DNA from: Bacillus sp. 03113
GTDB taxonomy: Bacteria > Bacillota > Bacilli > Bacillales > Cytobacillaceae
Assembly: GCF_006546985.1 (NCBI RefSeq)
Contig: NZ_VATK01000001.1
Location: 434,001 to 498,000 of the forward strand
Direction: 5' to 3'
DNA length: 64,000 nt
The notes beneath the pieces were generated by a model, which saw only the letters and a program-made list of their open reading frames with translations, was not told the origin of the DNA and did not search any database. The translations under genes were made by a program, and so were the position numbers. Below are positions 51,948 to 61,031 of the stretch, in pieces (within the stretch, counting starts at the first letter, position 1; each line of letters opens with the position of its first letter).

Positions 51948-54550
51948 GAAATGAAATTCTTTTACCCCATGCAGGAATTATTTTGTTGATTGGACCATCA
52001 AATAGTGGGAAAACGACTTTTCTTAAAACATGGATTGGACAAGGTATATTGAAGCCATCAGAAGTCGTAAGCTCAGATCAGTTTCGTTTACTAGTAGGCG
52101 ATACTGATTTTATCGATTGGTCAAATCGACCGAAGGATGAAGGGGACATATTATTAAATGACTATCAATTAATTTCTCAAAAAGCGTTTGAAGCGATGGA
52201 TTCTATGATTGAAACTAGAGCTCAGTTAGGGAAGCTAACCATAATCGATGCGACTCATCTTTATTCAGAGGATCGAAAGAGGTATATTGAGCTTGCTCAT
52301 AAATTACATGTGCCTTCTATGGCGATTGTGTTTGACATACCAGAAGAAATTTTACTCAAGCGTGATGCAAATAGAGATTTTCCAAGAGGCAAGCGGAGGG
52401 TTAAGCAGCAAGCTCAAACCTTTTTGAAAAACAAAAGATTTATTAAAAAAGAAGGGTTTCGTTCCCTCTATATAGTAAGGCATGATGAAGTGGAGCAGAT
52501 TCAACTCAGTCGCAAAATGAATCCTCTTGAAGTTGAGGTAGGTCCAGGTGTGGATTTCATTGGAGATGTTCATGCTTGTTTTGATGAACTTATTAAACTC
52601 CTTGATCAGTTAGGCTATGCCCCCAATCAAGACGGACTCTTTATTCATCCTGAAGGCAGAAAGTTTGTTTCTGTTGGAGATGTGATGAGCCGTGGTCCGC
52701 GTTCATTAGATAGTATGATCTTTTTTAAAAAACACGTGGACGCTGGTTTAGCATATATGATTGATAGTAATCATGGTTGGAAAATTGCAAGATGGCTTGA
52801 AGGTCGAAACGTGACTTTATCTCACGGTGATGAAAAAATAGCGGAAGAATTTAAACAATATTTAGAAGCTTTCGGTGAAGAAAAAGCGTTTCAGTTAAAA
52901 AATGAGCTAAAAGACTTCTTGCTAAACGCCCCTTCCCATTACGTTTTTGTAAAGAATGGAGTAAGAGTCGTTGTCGTCACCCACGCTGGAATCAGAGATG
53001 ACTATATTGGAAAACAGTCTCGCATTATTTCAGATTTTACTAGATATGGGGACACCGATGGTTTTGATGAGCGAGGAAAACCTGTCAGGAAAGATTGGTA
53101 TACTGGGCATGAGAGAAAAGAACTGATTATTTGGGGACATGATCCAAAACCGCAGCCACTTATCATCAATAACACGATAAATATTGACCAGGGTGTCGTT
53201 TTTGGAGGGAGATTGACAGCTTTTAGATATCCAGAAAAAGAGTTTTTATTTGTTAAAGCTAAACGGGATTATTCAGGAGTTCAAGATAATCCATTAAAAG
53301 AATGGGAGGAAAAGCGCTTCAACCCTCCTAATATTGCTAGATTTATAAATGGTTATTCTGTATTAACCGAACAGTATGGTGAGATCAAAGTTCAAGAGGG
53401 GGTTGTAAAATCTGTCATTGATTCAGTTTCTCATCTTACTGTGCCGATTGAAGAACTTATCTATATTCCCCCAACTATGAGTCCAACACCTGAGCCTTCA
53501 AAGCTCGATAACTATTTGGAGCACCCGCAGGAGGCCTTCGAGTACTATCGTTCCAATGGAATCCAAACGATGGTTGTTGAAAAGAAGCATATGGGGAGCA
53601 GGGGGATTTTGCTTCTATTTAAAGACAGCGATGCAGCGATTGAATATATAGGAAGACCAACGTTAGGAACGATTTATACACGTACTGGAAGGCCGTTTTT
53701 TTCTAAAGAAATAGAAGAAGAATTAACAAGAAAATTAAATGAAGATTTACATCGATACAGCTATTTTGAAAAGTATCAGACAGACTTTATTTTACTAGAT
53801 GCAGAGATTCTTCCTTGGAATTTAAAGGCTAAAGAACTGATTAGCACACAGTATGCTCATGTTGCTGAGATTGCCATGATGGATCGCACAAAGCTGAAAG
53901 AAAAGCTGGAGAAGGCATTAAACCATAATAAGGGAGTAAGTGAATGGTTAGACGAAATAACTTCCAAACTTCAAAATGTTCATGTCTTTAGAGAAGTATT
54001 TCAAAAATATTGTTGGAATACGGAAGGGATCAAGGGAATTCAGATTGCTCCATTCCATCTCTTAGCTCATAGCGGTAAAACTTTTTTTGATCAATCTCAC
54101 CTATGGCATATGGAAAGAAATCGAGAGTTTAGCTTGTTATCTAATTTGTTTATTGAAACAGAGTTTATGGTCGTCTCAGATGAAACAACGATGCAAGAGG
54201 CAATAAGCTGGTGGACATCGATAACCGAAGATGGTCATGAAGGCTTTGTTGTCAAACCTGAAACCTTTATTTCCAGAAATGAAAAAGGAAAATTGCTTCA
54301 GCCTGCAATCAAAGTAAGAGGGCGCAAATATTTACACATTATTTATGGAATCGATTATTTACTTCCTGAAAACCTAAAAAGACTTAAAGAAAGGAATGTA
54401 GGCAAGAAACAACGACATGCCTTAATGGAATTCGCCTTGGGTATGGAAGGTGTAGAGAGATATGTTAATAAGGATTCTATAGAACGTATTCATGAGTGTG
54501 TTTTAGCTACTCTTGCTTTGGAAGCAGATCCAGTTGATCCTAGGCTGTAA
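51944..54550 (+). CDS. pnkp: Polynucleotide kinase-phosphatase-ligase Pnkp
   Basis: An 868-residue three-domain RNA repair enzyme. Kinase: GPSNSGKTT (Lys23) with a lid Arg cluster near residue 140. Phosphatase: metallophosphoesterase motifs DFIGDVHACFDEL (Asp208, His210), VGDVMSRGPRS and SNHGWK. Ligase: nucleotidyltransferase motif KHMGSR (Lys548 as the AMP-accepting Lys). It heals 5'-OH and cyclic-phosphate ends made by ribotoxins and, with Hen1, seals tagged RNA. Length matches the Clostridium enzyme (870). Confidence 0.94.
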   Translation: MRNEILLPHAGIILLIGPSNSGKTTFLKTWIGQGILKPSEVVSSDQFRLLVGDTDFIDWSNRPKDEGDILLNDYQLISQKAFEAMDSMIETRAQLGKLTIIDATHLYSEDRKRYIELAHKLHVPSMAIVFDIPEEILLKRDANRDFPRGKRRVKQQAQTFLKNKRFIKKEGFRSLYIVRHDEVEQIQLSRKMNPLEVEVGPGVDFIGDVHACFDELIKLLDQLGYAPNQDGLFIHPEGRKFVSVGDVMSRGPRSLDSMIFFKKHVDAGLAYMIDSNHGWKIARWLEGRNVTLSHGDEKIAEEFKQYLEAFGEEKAFQLKNELKDFLLNAPSHYVFVKNGVRVVVVTHAGIRDDYIGKQSRIISDFTRYGDTDGFDERGKPVRKDWYTGHERKELIIWGHDPKPQPLIINNTINIDQGVVFGGRLTAFRYPEKEFLFVKAKRDYSGVQDNPLKEWEEKRFNPPNIARFINGYSVLTEQYGEIKVQEGVVKSVIDSVSHLTVPIEELIYIPPTMSPTPEPSKLDNYLEHPQEAFEYYRSNGIQTMVVEKKHMGSRGILLLFKDSDAAIEYIGRPTLGTIYTRTGRPFFSKEIEEELTRKLNEDLHRYSYFEKYQTDFILLDAEILPWNLKAKELISTQYAHVAEIAMMDRTKLKEKLEKALNHNKGVSEWLDEITSKLQNVHVFREVFQKYCWNTEGIKGIQIAPFHLLAHSGKTFFDQSHLWHMERNREFSLLSNLFIETEFMVVSDETTMQEAISWWTSITEDGHEGFVVKPETFISRNEKGKLLQPAIKVRGRKYLHIIYGIDYLLPENLKRLKERNVGKKQRHALMEFALGMEGVERYVNKDSIERIHECVLATLALEADPVDPRL

Positions 54551-54552
54551 TA

Positions 54553-54583
54553 CAAGAGGGAAAGCGCAATAGGCTTTCCCTTG
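54553..54583 (+). terminator. Hairpin after pnkp
   Basis: CAAGAGGGAAAGC and GGCTTTCCCTTG form a stem; the T-run is weak (CTT). Confidence 0.55.
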
Positions 54584-54615
54584 CTTAAATAATGAAAAGC
54601 GGAGGTGTTGATTAA

Positions 54616-55089
54616 TTGAAGCTTCCTAATGGTATAACTGGATTTTATGATATGGAATTGAATCAGCCGCCAAAAATGGATAGTAAACTATTTAAAGAGC
54701 TATGTTTTACAATTATAACGCTGAATGGCGGTAAAATATTGGCTTTCAAAGACCCACATTATACAGTTAATTTTTATGAGGTTGAAGTTGAGATTTATAA
54801 TAAGCATTTATACATTTTGCTTAATGAACATTATACTTATTTGTCAATTGCAGCTTCTGTTAATCTTGAAAATATAACTTTTATCGATGAACCCCAGTTA
54901 TATAGAGATTTTGGAAGATATTATAAAGTTATATGCAGTTATGAACTCAACAAACCTGTACTGATAAAAGAGATTAATGGAATGATTTGTTTAGAGAATA
55001 GAAATGAATTGAATCGTGCAGAACTTGAGCAAATAGCTCATTGGAAACCTAAAAAGATTGGAGGTATAGTATTTAATTATTGGGATTAA
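54616..55089 (+). CDS. Conserved hypothetical protein
   Basis: A 157-residue soluble, beta-rich protein (MKLPNGITGFYDMELNQPP start, WKPKKIGGIVFNYWD end). TTG 54616 has GGAGGTG 8 bases upstream. Shape and size resemble immunity-type or SUKH-like proteins, but I cannot assign it. It lies downstream of pnkp after a weak terminator, so a link to RNA repair is only possible. Confidence 0.68.
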   Translation: MKLPNGITGFYDMELNQPPKMDSKLFKELCFTIITLNGGKILAFKDPHYTVNFYEVEVEIYNKHLYILLNEHYTYLSIAASVNLENITFIDEPQLYRDFGRYYKVICSYELNKPVLIKEINGMICLENRNELNRAELEQIAHWKPKKIGGIVFNYWD

Positions 55090-55238
55090 GACGATCGAAG
55101 CATAATTTTCTTGTTTCACTAATTTAAACAGGAACTTTACTTCTTGGTGAAAGTAGACGCTTAATTGTAAATTAATAGAAATATAGAGGTTTTTTTAGAA
55201 AAATAGATTATTACTCACAGACAATCTTTTAAAAGAAT

Positions 55239-55868
55239 TCACTCATATTTTTGATATTTTTTTAGGAAGAACTTCCATTCTTCCACATCCTCCTTTTCTT
55301 CGTTTGATAAACGGTTGCCTCTTGCATCTAAAAAGGAGTTTAAGTCATGACCATATTTATTTTGAAAATAGACGATTTCCTTTTTTAGTTCAATTGCTTC
55401 ATCAGCATCTGTTAACTCTTGATAATTATTTTTGTAGTTTTGGACAACTTCTTTTATTAGAATATGCTCTCCTTGTGGACTAATAAAATATTCGTTCTCA
55501 CTGATTTGAACATGTTTTCTTGTACTTGTTCTAAAAGTATTAGAAAATCGTCCTGCATTTACCCATTTATTTAAGGTTTGTCTACTGACACCAAAATATT
55601 TTGCTAATTCAGAAGGGGAGTAATGTCGCCCGCTTTCAGCCATTTCATCTTCAATAAGGCCGAAAATTAATGTCTTTACAATTTGCTCGAGTACTTCATC
55701 ATTTTGGAAACTGTCTTCGTTCAGACTAGCTTGGATGGAGCGAACGGTTGGAATTCTTGGATCTAACCCTTTAATAAGGTATTTAGCTAAAGATGAATGA
55801 GATTTAAACGTTAAAGCTAAGTCGTTCACGCCCATTAGAGCAGCTTGTTTATCTTTTAATGTTAACAT
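55239..55868 (-). CDS. HTH domain-containing protein
   Basis: A 209-residue protein with a central MerR/excisionase-like HTH (SPSELAKYFGVSRQTLNKWV) and charged helical ends. ATG 55868 has GAGGTGG upstream. It could be a DNA-binding antitoxin or a partner in a two-gene system, but no cognate gene is adjacent. Function unknown. Confidence 0.7.
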   Translation of the reverse strand: MLTLKDKQAALMGVNDLALTFKSHSSLAKYLIKGLDPRIPTVRSIQASLNEDSFQNDEVLEQIVKTLIFGLIEDEMAESGRHYSPSELAKYFGVSRQTLNKWVNAGRFSNTFRTSTRKHVQISENEYFISPQGEHILIKEVVQNYKNNYQELTDADEAIELKKEIVYFQNKYGHDLNSFLDARGNRLSNEEKEDVEEWKFFLKKYQKYE

Positions 55869-56029
55869 AAAATCCACCTCTCTCACCTCTTCATTCTATT
55901 ATAATGGAAATCAAACGTAAACTAAAAGTAAACATAACGGAAATACTTTTTATTATTTACTATATGATGATTTTTAAACTTATTGATTGTATTTTATAAA
56001 GTACTTGAAGTAGAAGCTTTTAAGTTGGG

Positions 56030-56110
56030 TGTTGGCGGTTTCAAGCTAAATGAAGGCGTATTCAATATTAAAGTAGGCGTTTTCAACTCTAAAGAGGACG
56101 CTTTCACTTT
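56030..56110 (+). repeat. Four-unit array with exact 21 bp period, core GTAGGCGTTTTC
   Basis: GCG/ACG of the core falls at 56035, 56056, 56077 and 56098. It lies between two convergent or adjacent minus-strand genes, with no ORF. Confidence 0.85.
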
Positions 56111-56127
56111 ATGTATGCTCGTATAAC

Positions 56128-56168
56128 AAAAAAATCCTCCCTTTAAAATCATTTTAAGAGAGGATTTC
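56128..56168 (-). terminator. Rho-independent terminator of the TauE gene
   Basis: Minus strand: AAATCCTCTCTTAAAAT, loop, ATTTTAAAGGGAGGATTT followed by T. Confidence 0.8.
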
Positions 56169-56197
56169 ATCCTTATTCTAAGATTTTTGTATCACAA

Positions 56198-57109
56198 TTA
56201 AACAGGCGGAGTATCTAGTTTTAAAGGCTTTCCTTCCACCAAACCTTTTTTATCGGCACTCATTTTGCGTATTCCTACTAATATAGCAACAGCCCATCCT
56301 ACTACAATAAGACTATAGATGAATGGATAAGAAGATTCATTTGGAACCCATGTTTGTAAAATGGTGCGAGCATTAACTAAAATAATAAATCCTCCAACTA
56401 AAATACCCATTAGTTGAGCAGGTACAATTCGAACGAGCCATGCGGCGATTGGGGCAGCAAAAAGACCTCCGATCATAAGTGCTCCAACCCACAGCCAATC
56501 CACTGCATGCCAGCCGAGTGAAATAATAAAACCAATTGTTGCAGATAGGGCAATCGCAAACTCACTTGTATCAACCGTTCCTACTACTTTGCGTGCAGTC
56601 ATCCCTTTTTTAGATAAAAGAATAGGAGTTGTAATGGGACCCCATCCTCCACCACCGGTTGCATCTGCGAAACCTGCAATGAATCCTAATGGAATCGATT
56701 GTTTGACAGACAATGGCTTTACTTCTTTTTCCTCGCCGTTTTTAAATTTAAAAAGGAAGCGAAAAAGAACATAAAATCCTAGGAGAAAAAGGAATACGCC
56801 AATAAATGGCTTGACAACATCCCCATTTAAATTACTTAAAAAGCAAGCCCCGATGAAAGCACCAATGGATCCAGGTATGATAAGACGGTAGACCAAATTT
56901 CGGTCAACGTTACCAAATTTAATATGGGAGACACCGGATGCAGCCGTCGTCACGACTTCAGAAAGATGAACAGAAGCAGATGCAACTGCTGGTGCTATAC
57001 CGAATGCTAATAAAAGGGAAGACGATGTTACTCCATATGCCATCCCTAAAGCGCCATCAATTAATTGTGCCAAAAAACCTACAAATGCCAATACAATTAG
57101 TTTTTTCAT
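56198..57109 (-). CDS. TauE/SafE family sulfite/anion exporter
   Basis: A 303-residue protein with about eight hydrophobic segments and the duplicated TauE/SafE pattern: LAQLIDGALGMAYGVTSSSLL in the first half and AGFADATGGGGWGPITTPILL in the second. Proposed to export sulfite or organosulfonates. The leader contains a terminator 30 bases before the ATG. A decayed paralogue lies at 58411-58815. Confidence 0.88.
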   Translation of the reverse strand: MKKLIVLAFVGFLAQLIDGALGMAYGVTSSSLLLAFGIAPAVASASVHLSEVVTTAASGVSHIKFGNVDRNLVYRLIIPGSIGAFIGACFLSNLNGDVVKPFIGVFLFLLGFYVLFRFLFKFKNGEEKEVKPLSVKQSIPLGFIAGFADATGGGGWGPITTPILLSKKGMTARKVVGTVDTSEFAIALSATIGFIISLGWHAVDWLWVGALMIGGLFAAPIAAWLVRIVPAQLMGILVGGFIILVNARTILQTWVPNESSYPFIYSLIVVGWAVAILVGIRKMSADKKGLVEGKPLKLDTPPV

Positions 57110-57138
57110 GTTTATTCCCCTTTAAGCATTGAACTAAT

Positions 57139-57303
57139 AAAAAAGGCTCCTAACCGATGTTATTTGATTAGGCGCCTTCAGTTGTCTGATCAGCTAATTT
57201 CTTATTAACTTATGAAATAAATAAATGTAGTGTGAATATTCCTACTTAATAGATAAAATTTGTTGATATTCGATAGTTTAAACTCATTTATCCTACCTGT
57301 CAA
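57139..57303 (-). promoter_or_regulatory. Promoter and attenuator-like leader of the TauE gene
   Basis: Minus strand: TTGACA (57303-57298) and TAAACT (57280-57275), 17 bases apart. About 100 bases later GGCGCCTAA (57176-57168) pairs with TTAGGAGCC (57153-57145), followed by six T, all before the ATG at 57109. A terminator between promoter and start suggests attenuation or a riboswitch-like control. I do not recognise a SAM or other known class. Confidence 0.5.
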
Positions 57304-57608
57304 CTGTGATTTAAAAAATATTCTAAATACGTATCATTTAGATCTTTCAAATTGGCTGTTTTCTAATGGTCTATCGTTGCTTGTTCTCTACTAATGCTAG
57401 ATATACCAGTCTTGTTTGTAGAGATTTCCAATTTAAAGAGATCGTCATTCAGTAAAAACAATATGCATATTAAACAATGAAACAAAGTAGACATTTTCAA
57501 ATTCATTGCATGAATTTTCACAAATCCCCTATCTTAATCTACTACTATTTCCCGCTTGTTTCTCATACTAATAATGAAGAATACAACGTAGAAGGGGAGT
57601 TTCATGAC

Positions 57609-58073
57609 ATGAGAAGGAGAAGGTCACCACGTATACTGCTTGTGGCAGCGGCGCTTATCATCGTCTTAGGTCTTTTTTTATTCCTACGCTTGATTTTTTA
57701 CTCCCCAAGTCAAGAAGTAACGAGAGCGGTGGATCGTTTTTATCAATATGAACAGGCAGGAGATTTCGCAAAATCGTGGGAGTTGTTTCATCCAGTGATG
57801 AAGATGAAATTCAGTAAAGGAGTCTATATACAGGATCGAGCTCATGTCTTTATGAACCACTTTGGAGTCGAAACCTTTCAATATACGTTTGCGAAGCCAG
57901 AAAAAATAAAAGGCTGGAAAATGTCAAAGGACTCAGAAACGTTTAAACTAGTTTACAAGGTCCCTGTTGTACAGGAATTCAGAGGAAAATACGGCCACTT
58001 CGATATTCATCAGGATGTGTTTGTTGTGGAAGGTAAGGATGGGTGGATGGTGTTATGGGATTATAATCAATAA
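57609..58073 (+). CDS. Membrane-anchored NTF2-like protein
   Basis: A 154-residue protein: basic N terminus (MRRRRSPR), one membrane helix (ILLVAAALIIVLGLFLFLRL), then an extracellular NTF2-like/DUF4878-like fold (VTRAVDRFYQYEQAGDFAKS to DGWMVLWDYNQ). ATG 57609 has AAGGGGAG 9 bases upstream; a 44-codon upstream extension is rejected. Stands alone; function unknown. Confidence 0.7.
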   Translation: MRRRRSPRILLVAAALIIVLGLFLFLRLIFYSPSQEVTRAVDRFYQYEQAGDFAKSWELFHPVMKMKFSKGVYIQDRAHVFMNHFGVETFQYTFAKPEKIKGWKMSKDSETFKLVYKVPVVQEFRGKYGHFDIHQDVFVVEGKDGWMVLWDYNQ

Positions 58074-58129
58074 TAAAAATCGTATTAACTGTTCCTATTT
58101 TAATAAGAACACGCAGAAAGAGAAAGTGG

Positions 58130-58200
58130 CCTGTTTCCGTTTACATCTAATGTAGGTAGAATAAAGTGGCCCGATTCGTCATAAATGTGTGGTCATTCAT
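58130..58200 (+). repeat. Degenerate 20-21 bp-period array
   Basis: TTC of the core at 58135, 58175 and 58196 (steps of 2 x 20 and 21). Words AAGTGGCCTGTTTCC, AAGTGGCCCGATTCG and TGTGTGGTCATTCA. Similar words occur in the array at 14478. Confidence 0.6.
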
Positions 58201-58303
58201 CATCAAAATTCTGTGAGGCTGAAGATTGTTGATAAAGAACCATTCAACTTAGATGGCATTTGTCACTTTCATTACCTAAAATAAAAATAGTGCATAAATA
58301 ATA

Positions 58304-58345
58304 TAAAAAAACTGCAGACAATCCTTTTTAGGGATTTGTCTACAG
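58304..58345 (-). terminator. Terminator downstream of the TauE pseudogene
   Basis: Minus strand: CTGTAGACAAATCC, loop, GGATTGTCTGCAG, then T7. Confidence 0.75.
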
Positions 58346-58410
58346 TCTGAATCCTCTTTTAAAAGTTAAGGTCCTTACTTATTTCGATAGATTTTTAAAT
58401 AGTTGAGTAT

Positions 58411-58815
58411 TTAATTTAAAAATCTCTCTTTCCACGAATCAATATTAGCTGCTCTCATTTTACGTATCTCAACTAATATAGCAAAAGCCCATCCTACTAT
58501 AATAAGACTGTAGATGAATGGATAATACGCTTCATTTGAAATCCAAGTTTGTAAAATCGTACGAGCCATGCAGCGATTGGAGCAGCAAATAAACCCCCTA
58601 TTATAAGTGCCCACAACCCATAGCCAGCTCACTGATTCCCAGCCGAGGGAAATAACGAAACCAAATGTGGCAGAAAGGGCAATCGCAAATTCACTGGTAT
58701 CAACAGTTCCAACTACTTATTCGTGCAGTCATCCCTTTTTTGGATAATAGAACTAAAGTGGCGATAGGTCCCCATCCGCCTCCAGTAGCGTCAGCGAACC
58801 CTGCATTAAACCTAT
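58411..58815 (-). pseudogene. Decayed TauE/SafE paralogue
   Basis: Minus-strand DNA matches the C-terminal half of the TauE protein at 56198: AGFADATGGGWGPIATLVLL, then a frameshift, then RTILQTWISNEAYYPFIYSL. The N-terminal half is absent, there is at least one frameshift near 58720, and about 30 codons are missing where two similar CGTACGAGCC-like stretches have joined. Confidence 0.8.
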
Positions 58816-59325
58816 ATAAAATATATACCAGATTATTATTTTCATAAATGAAGTCAGCTATCACTACCACTTCTAATACTGAATTGAAAATCACCAATTC
58901 CTCAAAAATTGAATTAATAATAATGAGGGGATAGTATAAATTTCCTGAACCACTCTTACTATTTAAGGTATAGCATTATTCTTTAGTGAAAATGTCCTGC
59001 TAAACATCATCAAGAAGAACTACTCTCTAAGTATTTGTCTGTTCATATTCATATTGGATTAAAGTCGGGCTTTTTTTTTTATGAAGAATGAGTAAAATGA
59101 ACCTGTTACTTAAAGAAATGAGACGTTAATCTGTATAAAGTTATATTTGTAGACAGAAACATGTAAAAAAGCTTTCTTCCTATTGAATGAACTGAACTCA
59201 TTGTCATGTATTACTATAGAAGAAAGTAGGAAAAGATACCTAAGATTTAATTGATTGATAAAATCAGTCCTATATATAGAAGGAGCAGAGTATTTAGTCC
59301 AAACTAATTTTTAAATTAGTAAATA
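58816..59325. other. Intergenic region without a recognised gene
   Basis: AT-rich. Contains CTTTCTTC (59172) and GAAGAAAG (59218) as a long-range inverted repeat, and a T-run at 59070. Nothing else seen. Confidence 0.35.
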
Positions 59326-59551
59326 TTAACAATAAATGTGTTTGTTAAAAATATGTAAAAAAATTATTTTTCGACAATATCATTATTGTCTTAATAGGTC
59401 GGATTATTAGGGTAAGTTCAATATATTGAACAGGTAGGAACAACCTTTATATATCAATATTGTAATCGGTTGCAATAATGTTGAAATTATTAACAATATT
59501 TTCAATGAAACTCGAACAATAAGTTAACAATATACGAATATCCTTAACAAA
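59326..59551. promoter_or_regulatory. Cluster of TTAACAA(T/A) motifs and a 16 bp palindrome
   Basis: TTAACAAT at 59326, 59490 and 59524, TTAACAAA at 59544, and the perfect palindrome GTTCAATATATTGAAC at 59416-59431. They lie 0.75-0.95 kb upstream of the polysaccharide operon, a plausible regulatory region. The binding protein is unknown. Confidence 0.4.
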
Positions 59552-59559
59552 TATTTTGA

Positions 59560-59799
59560 ATTGCTACAAAATCCTACAAAAAATATTTCTTTACGATAAA
59601 AAGTGTTGGTGCTAAAATAAATGTACGTTATAGAGAACAGCCCGAAATGGTTCAGTTACTAGAAAATATATTTTTTGATGATAGTAAGCCATATACTCAA
59701 GTTAATAAATGAAAAGTCTTTAATGAAGGCATTGCAGTAATTCTGATCGATTATAGAAATTTGTCAAAAACAAAAGTCGGAAGATTCGAATTTTTTTAG
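59560..59799 (+). pseudogene. Open frame of 79 codons with one internal TGA
   Basis: The frame reads protein-like text (NVRYREQPEMVQLLENIFFD, then VFNEGIAVILIDYRNLS) interrupted by TGA at 59710-59712, with no start or SD at the left. Likely a gene remnant; family not recognised. Confidence 0.3.
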
Positions 59800-59945
59800 G
59801 TAATGTCTCCTAAACCTATATCATTGGAGGCACTCGGTTACGCTGTGGGAGACCTTTATGTTCTCCTTAGACGCTTGTCGTCAAGAGTGTGATGTGAGGA
59901 AGGGTTTAATGCCCTATTTTTATTAAAGTTAAAATATACTTCAAT
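59780..59945 (+). ncRNA. Candidate structured RNA
   Basis: A locally GC-richer island in AT-rich DNA with successive hairpins: TTTAGG/CCTAAA (59795-59814), GGGAGA/TCTCC (59849-59870), GACG/CGTC with CTTG/CAAG (59873-59888), and AGGG/CCCT followed by ATTTTTATT (59905-59927), a weak terminator. Could be a leader or small RNA before the polysaccharide operon. No known class matched. Confidence 0.35.
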
Positions 59946-60287
59946 ATTTTTATGATAGTACAACGAGATCAAAATAGCCCTAACACGTGATTTGAATTTT
60001 TTACATATGTAGTATAAAAATAGCTAATAAAAAGTTAATTAATAAAATAAACGAAGTTATTTAATAATAAATTAATTTCTTACCTCCAATTTCTTCAAAA
60101 ATAGCAATACTTTTAACACTATTAAAAAAAGTTTTTTATTATGAAAAATTTTTATTTTATTAAATGTAAAGTGTAAAATTCACTAAATGACAGAAGATAG
60201 AAATCATTCTTCAACAAAAATAGACTAGAAAATTCATCGTTATGATATAATAATAGATAAATATTTTTCTTTTTCTAGGAGGAAGCC

Positions 60288-61031
60288 ATGGAGGAGACAA
60301 TTAGCTTAAAGGAATTATTACTGATATTAAGAAAAAGGTTGATTCTTATCATCTCCATTGCCGTGTTAGCCGTATTGGCGAGTGGAATTGTCAGCTTTTA
60401 TTTTTTAACCCCAATTTATCAATCTTCAACACAAATTCTTGTTAATCAAGCTAAAGATCAACAAACAGCTTATGCTTTTAATGAAGTTCAAACGAACATT
60501 CAGTTAGTCAATACGTATAACGTTATTTTAAAAAGTCCTGTTATTTTAGATAAAGTAAAAGAAGAGCTTAATTTATCAATGTCGCTTTCTACGTTAAATA
60601 GTAAAATTACTGTCGGAAGTGAAAAGGATTCGCAAGTTATGAATCTTTCAGTAACCGATCCAGATGCGCAATTAGCAGCAGATATTGCTAATAAGACAGC
60701 TGAAGTGTTTAAAAGAGAAATAGGCAGCATTATGAAAGTAGATAATGTCACTATTCTAACTACTGCAACGGTTGCTGAAAATCCAGCTCCAATTAAACCA
60801 AACAAAACCTTAAATATGGCAATTGCATTAGTCGTTGGACTAATGGCTGGTGTAGGGATTGCTTTCCTACTTGAATATTTAGATAACACAATCACAAGCG
60901 AGGAAGATATTGAAAAAGTACTAGGATTACCAGTGCTGGGCGCTGTTACGGAAATTAATGAAGGCAAGGTACATTCTCAACGTTTAAAAGAAAAAAGGAA
61001 TTTGCGAGGTGAGATGAGTGGCATTAGGTAA
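60288..61031 (+). CDS. Wzz/YveK-type polysaccharide chain-length and kinase-adaptor protein
   Basis: A 247-residue membrane protein: helix near residues 19-40 (LILIISIAVLAVLASGIVSF), extracellular Wzz domain, proline-rich PAPIKPNK motif and second helix (MAIALVVGLMAGVGIAFLLE). It activates the cytoplasmic tyrosine kinase encoded next and helps set polymer length. AGGAGGAAG precedes ATG 60288. First gene of the operon; overlaps the kinase gene by 14 bases. Confidence 0.92.
   Translation: MEETISLKELLLILRKRLILIISIAVLAVLASGIVSFYFLTPIYQSSTQILVNQAKDQQTAYAFNEVQTNIQLVNTYNVILKSPVILDKVKEELNLSMSLSTLNSKITVGSEKDSQVMNLSVTDPDAQLAADIANKTAEVFKREIGSIMKVDNVTILTTATVAENPAPIKPNKTLNMAIALVVGLMAGVGIAFLLEYLDNTITSEEDIEKVLGLPVLGAVTEINEGKVHSQRLKEKRNLRGEMSGIR

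Noticed and set aside
57177-57270. SAM (S-box) riboswitch in the TauE leader
   Set aside because: The conserved S-box core words are absent; only an attenuator-like layout is supported.
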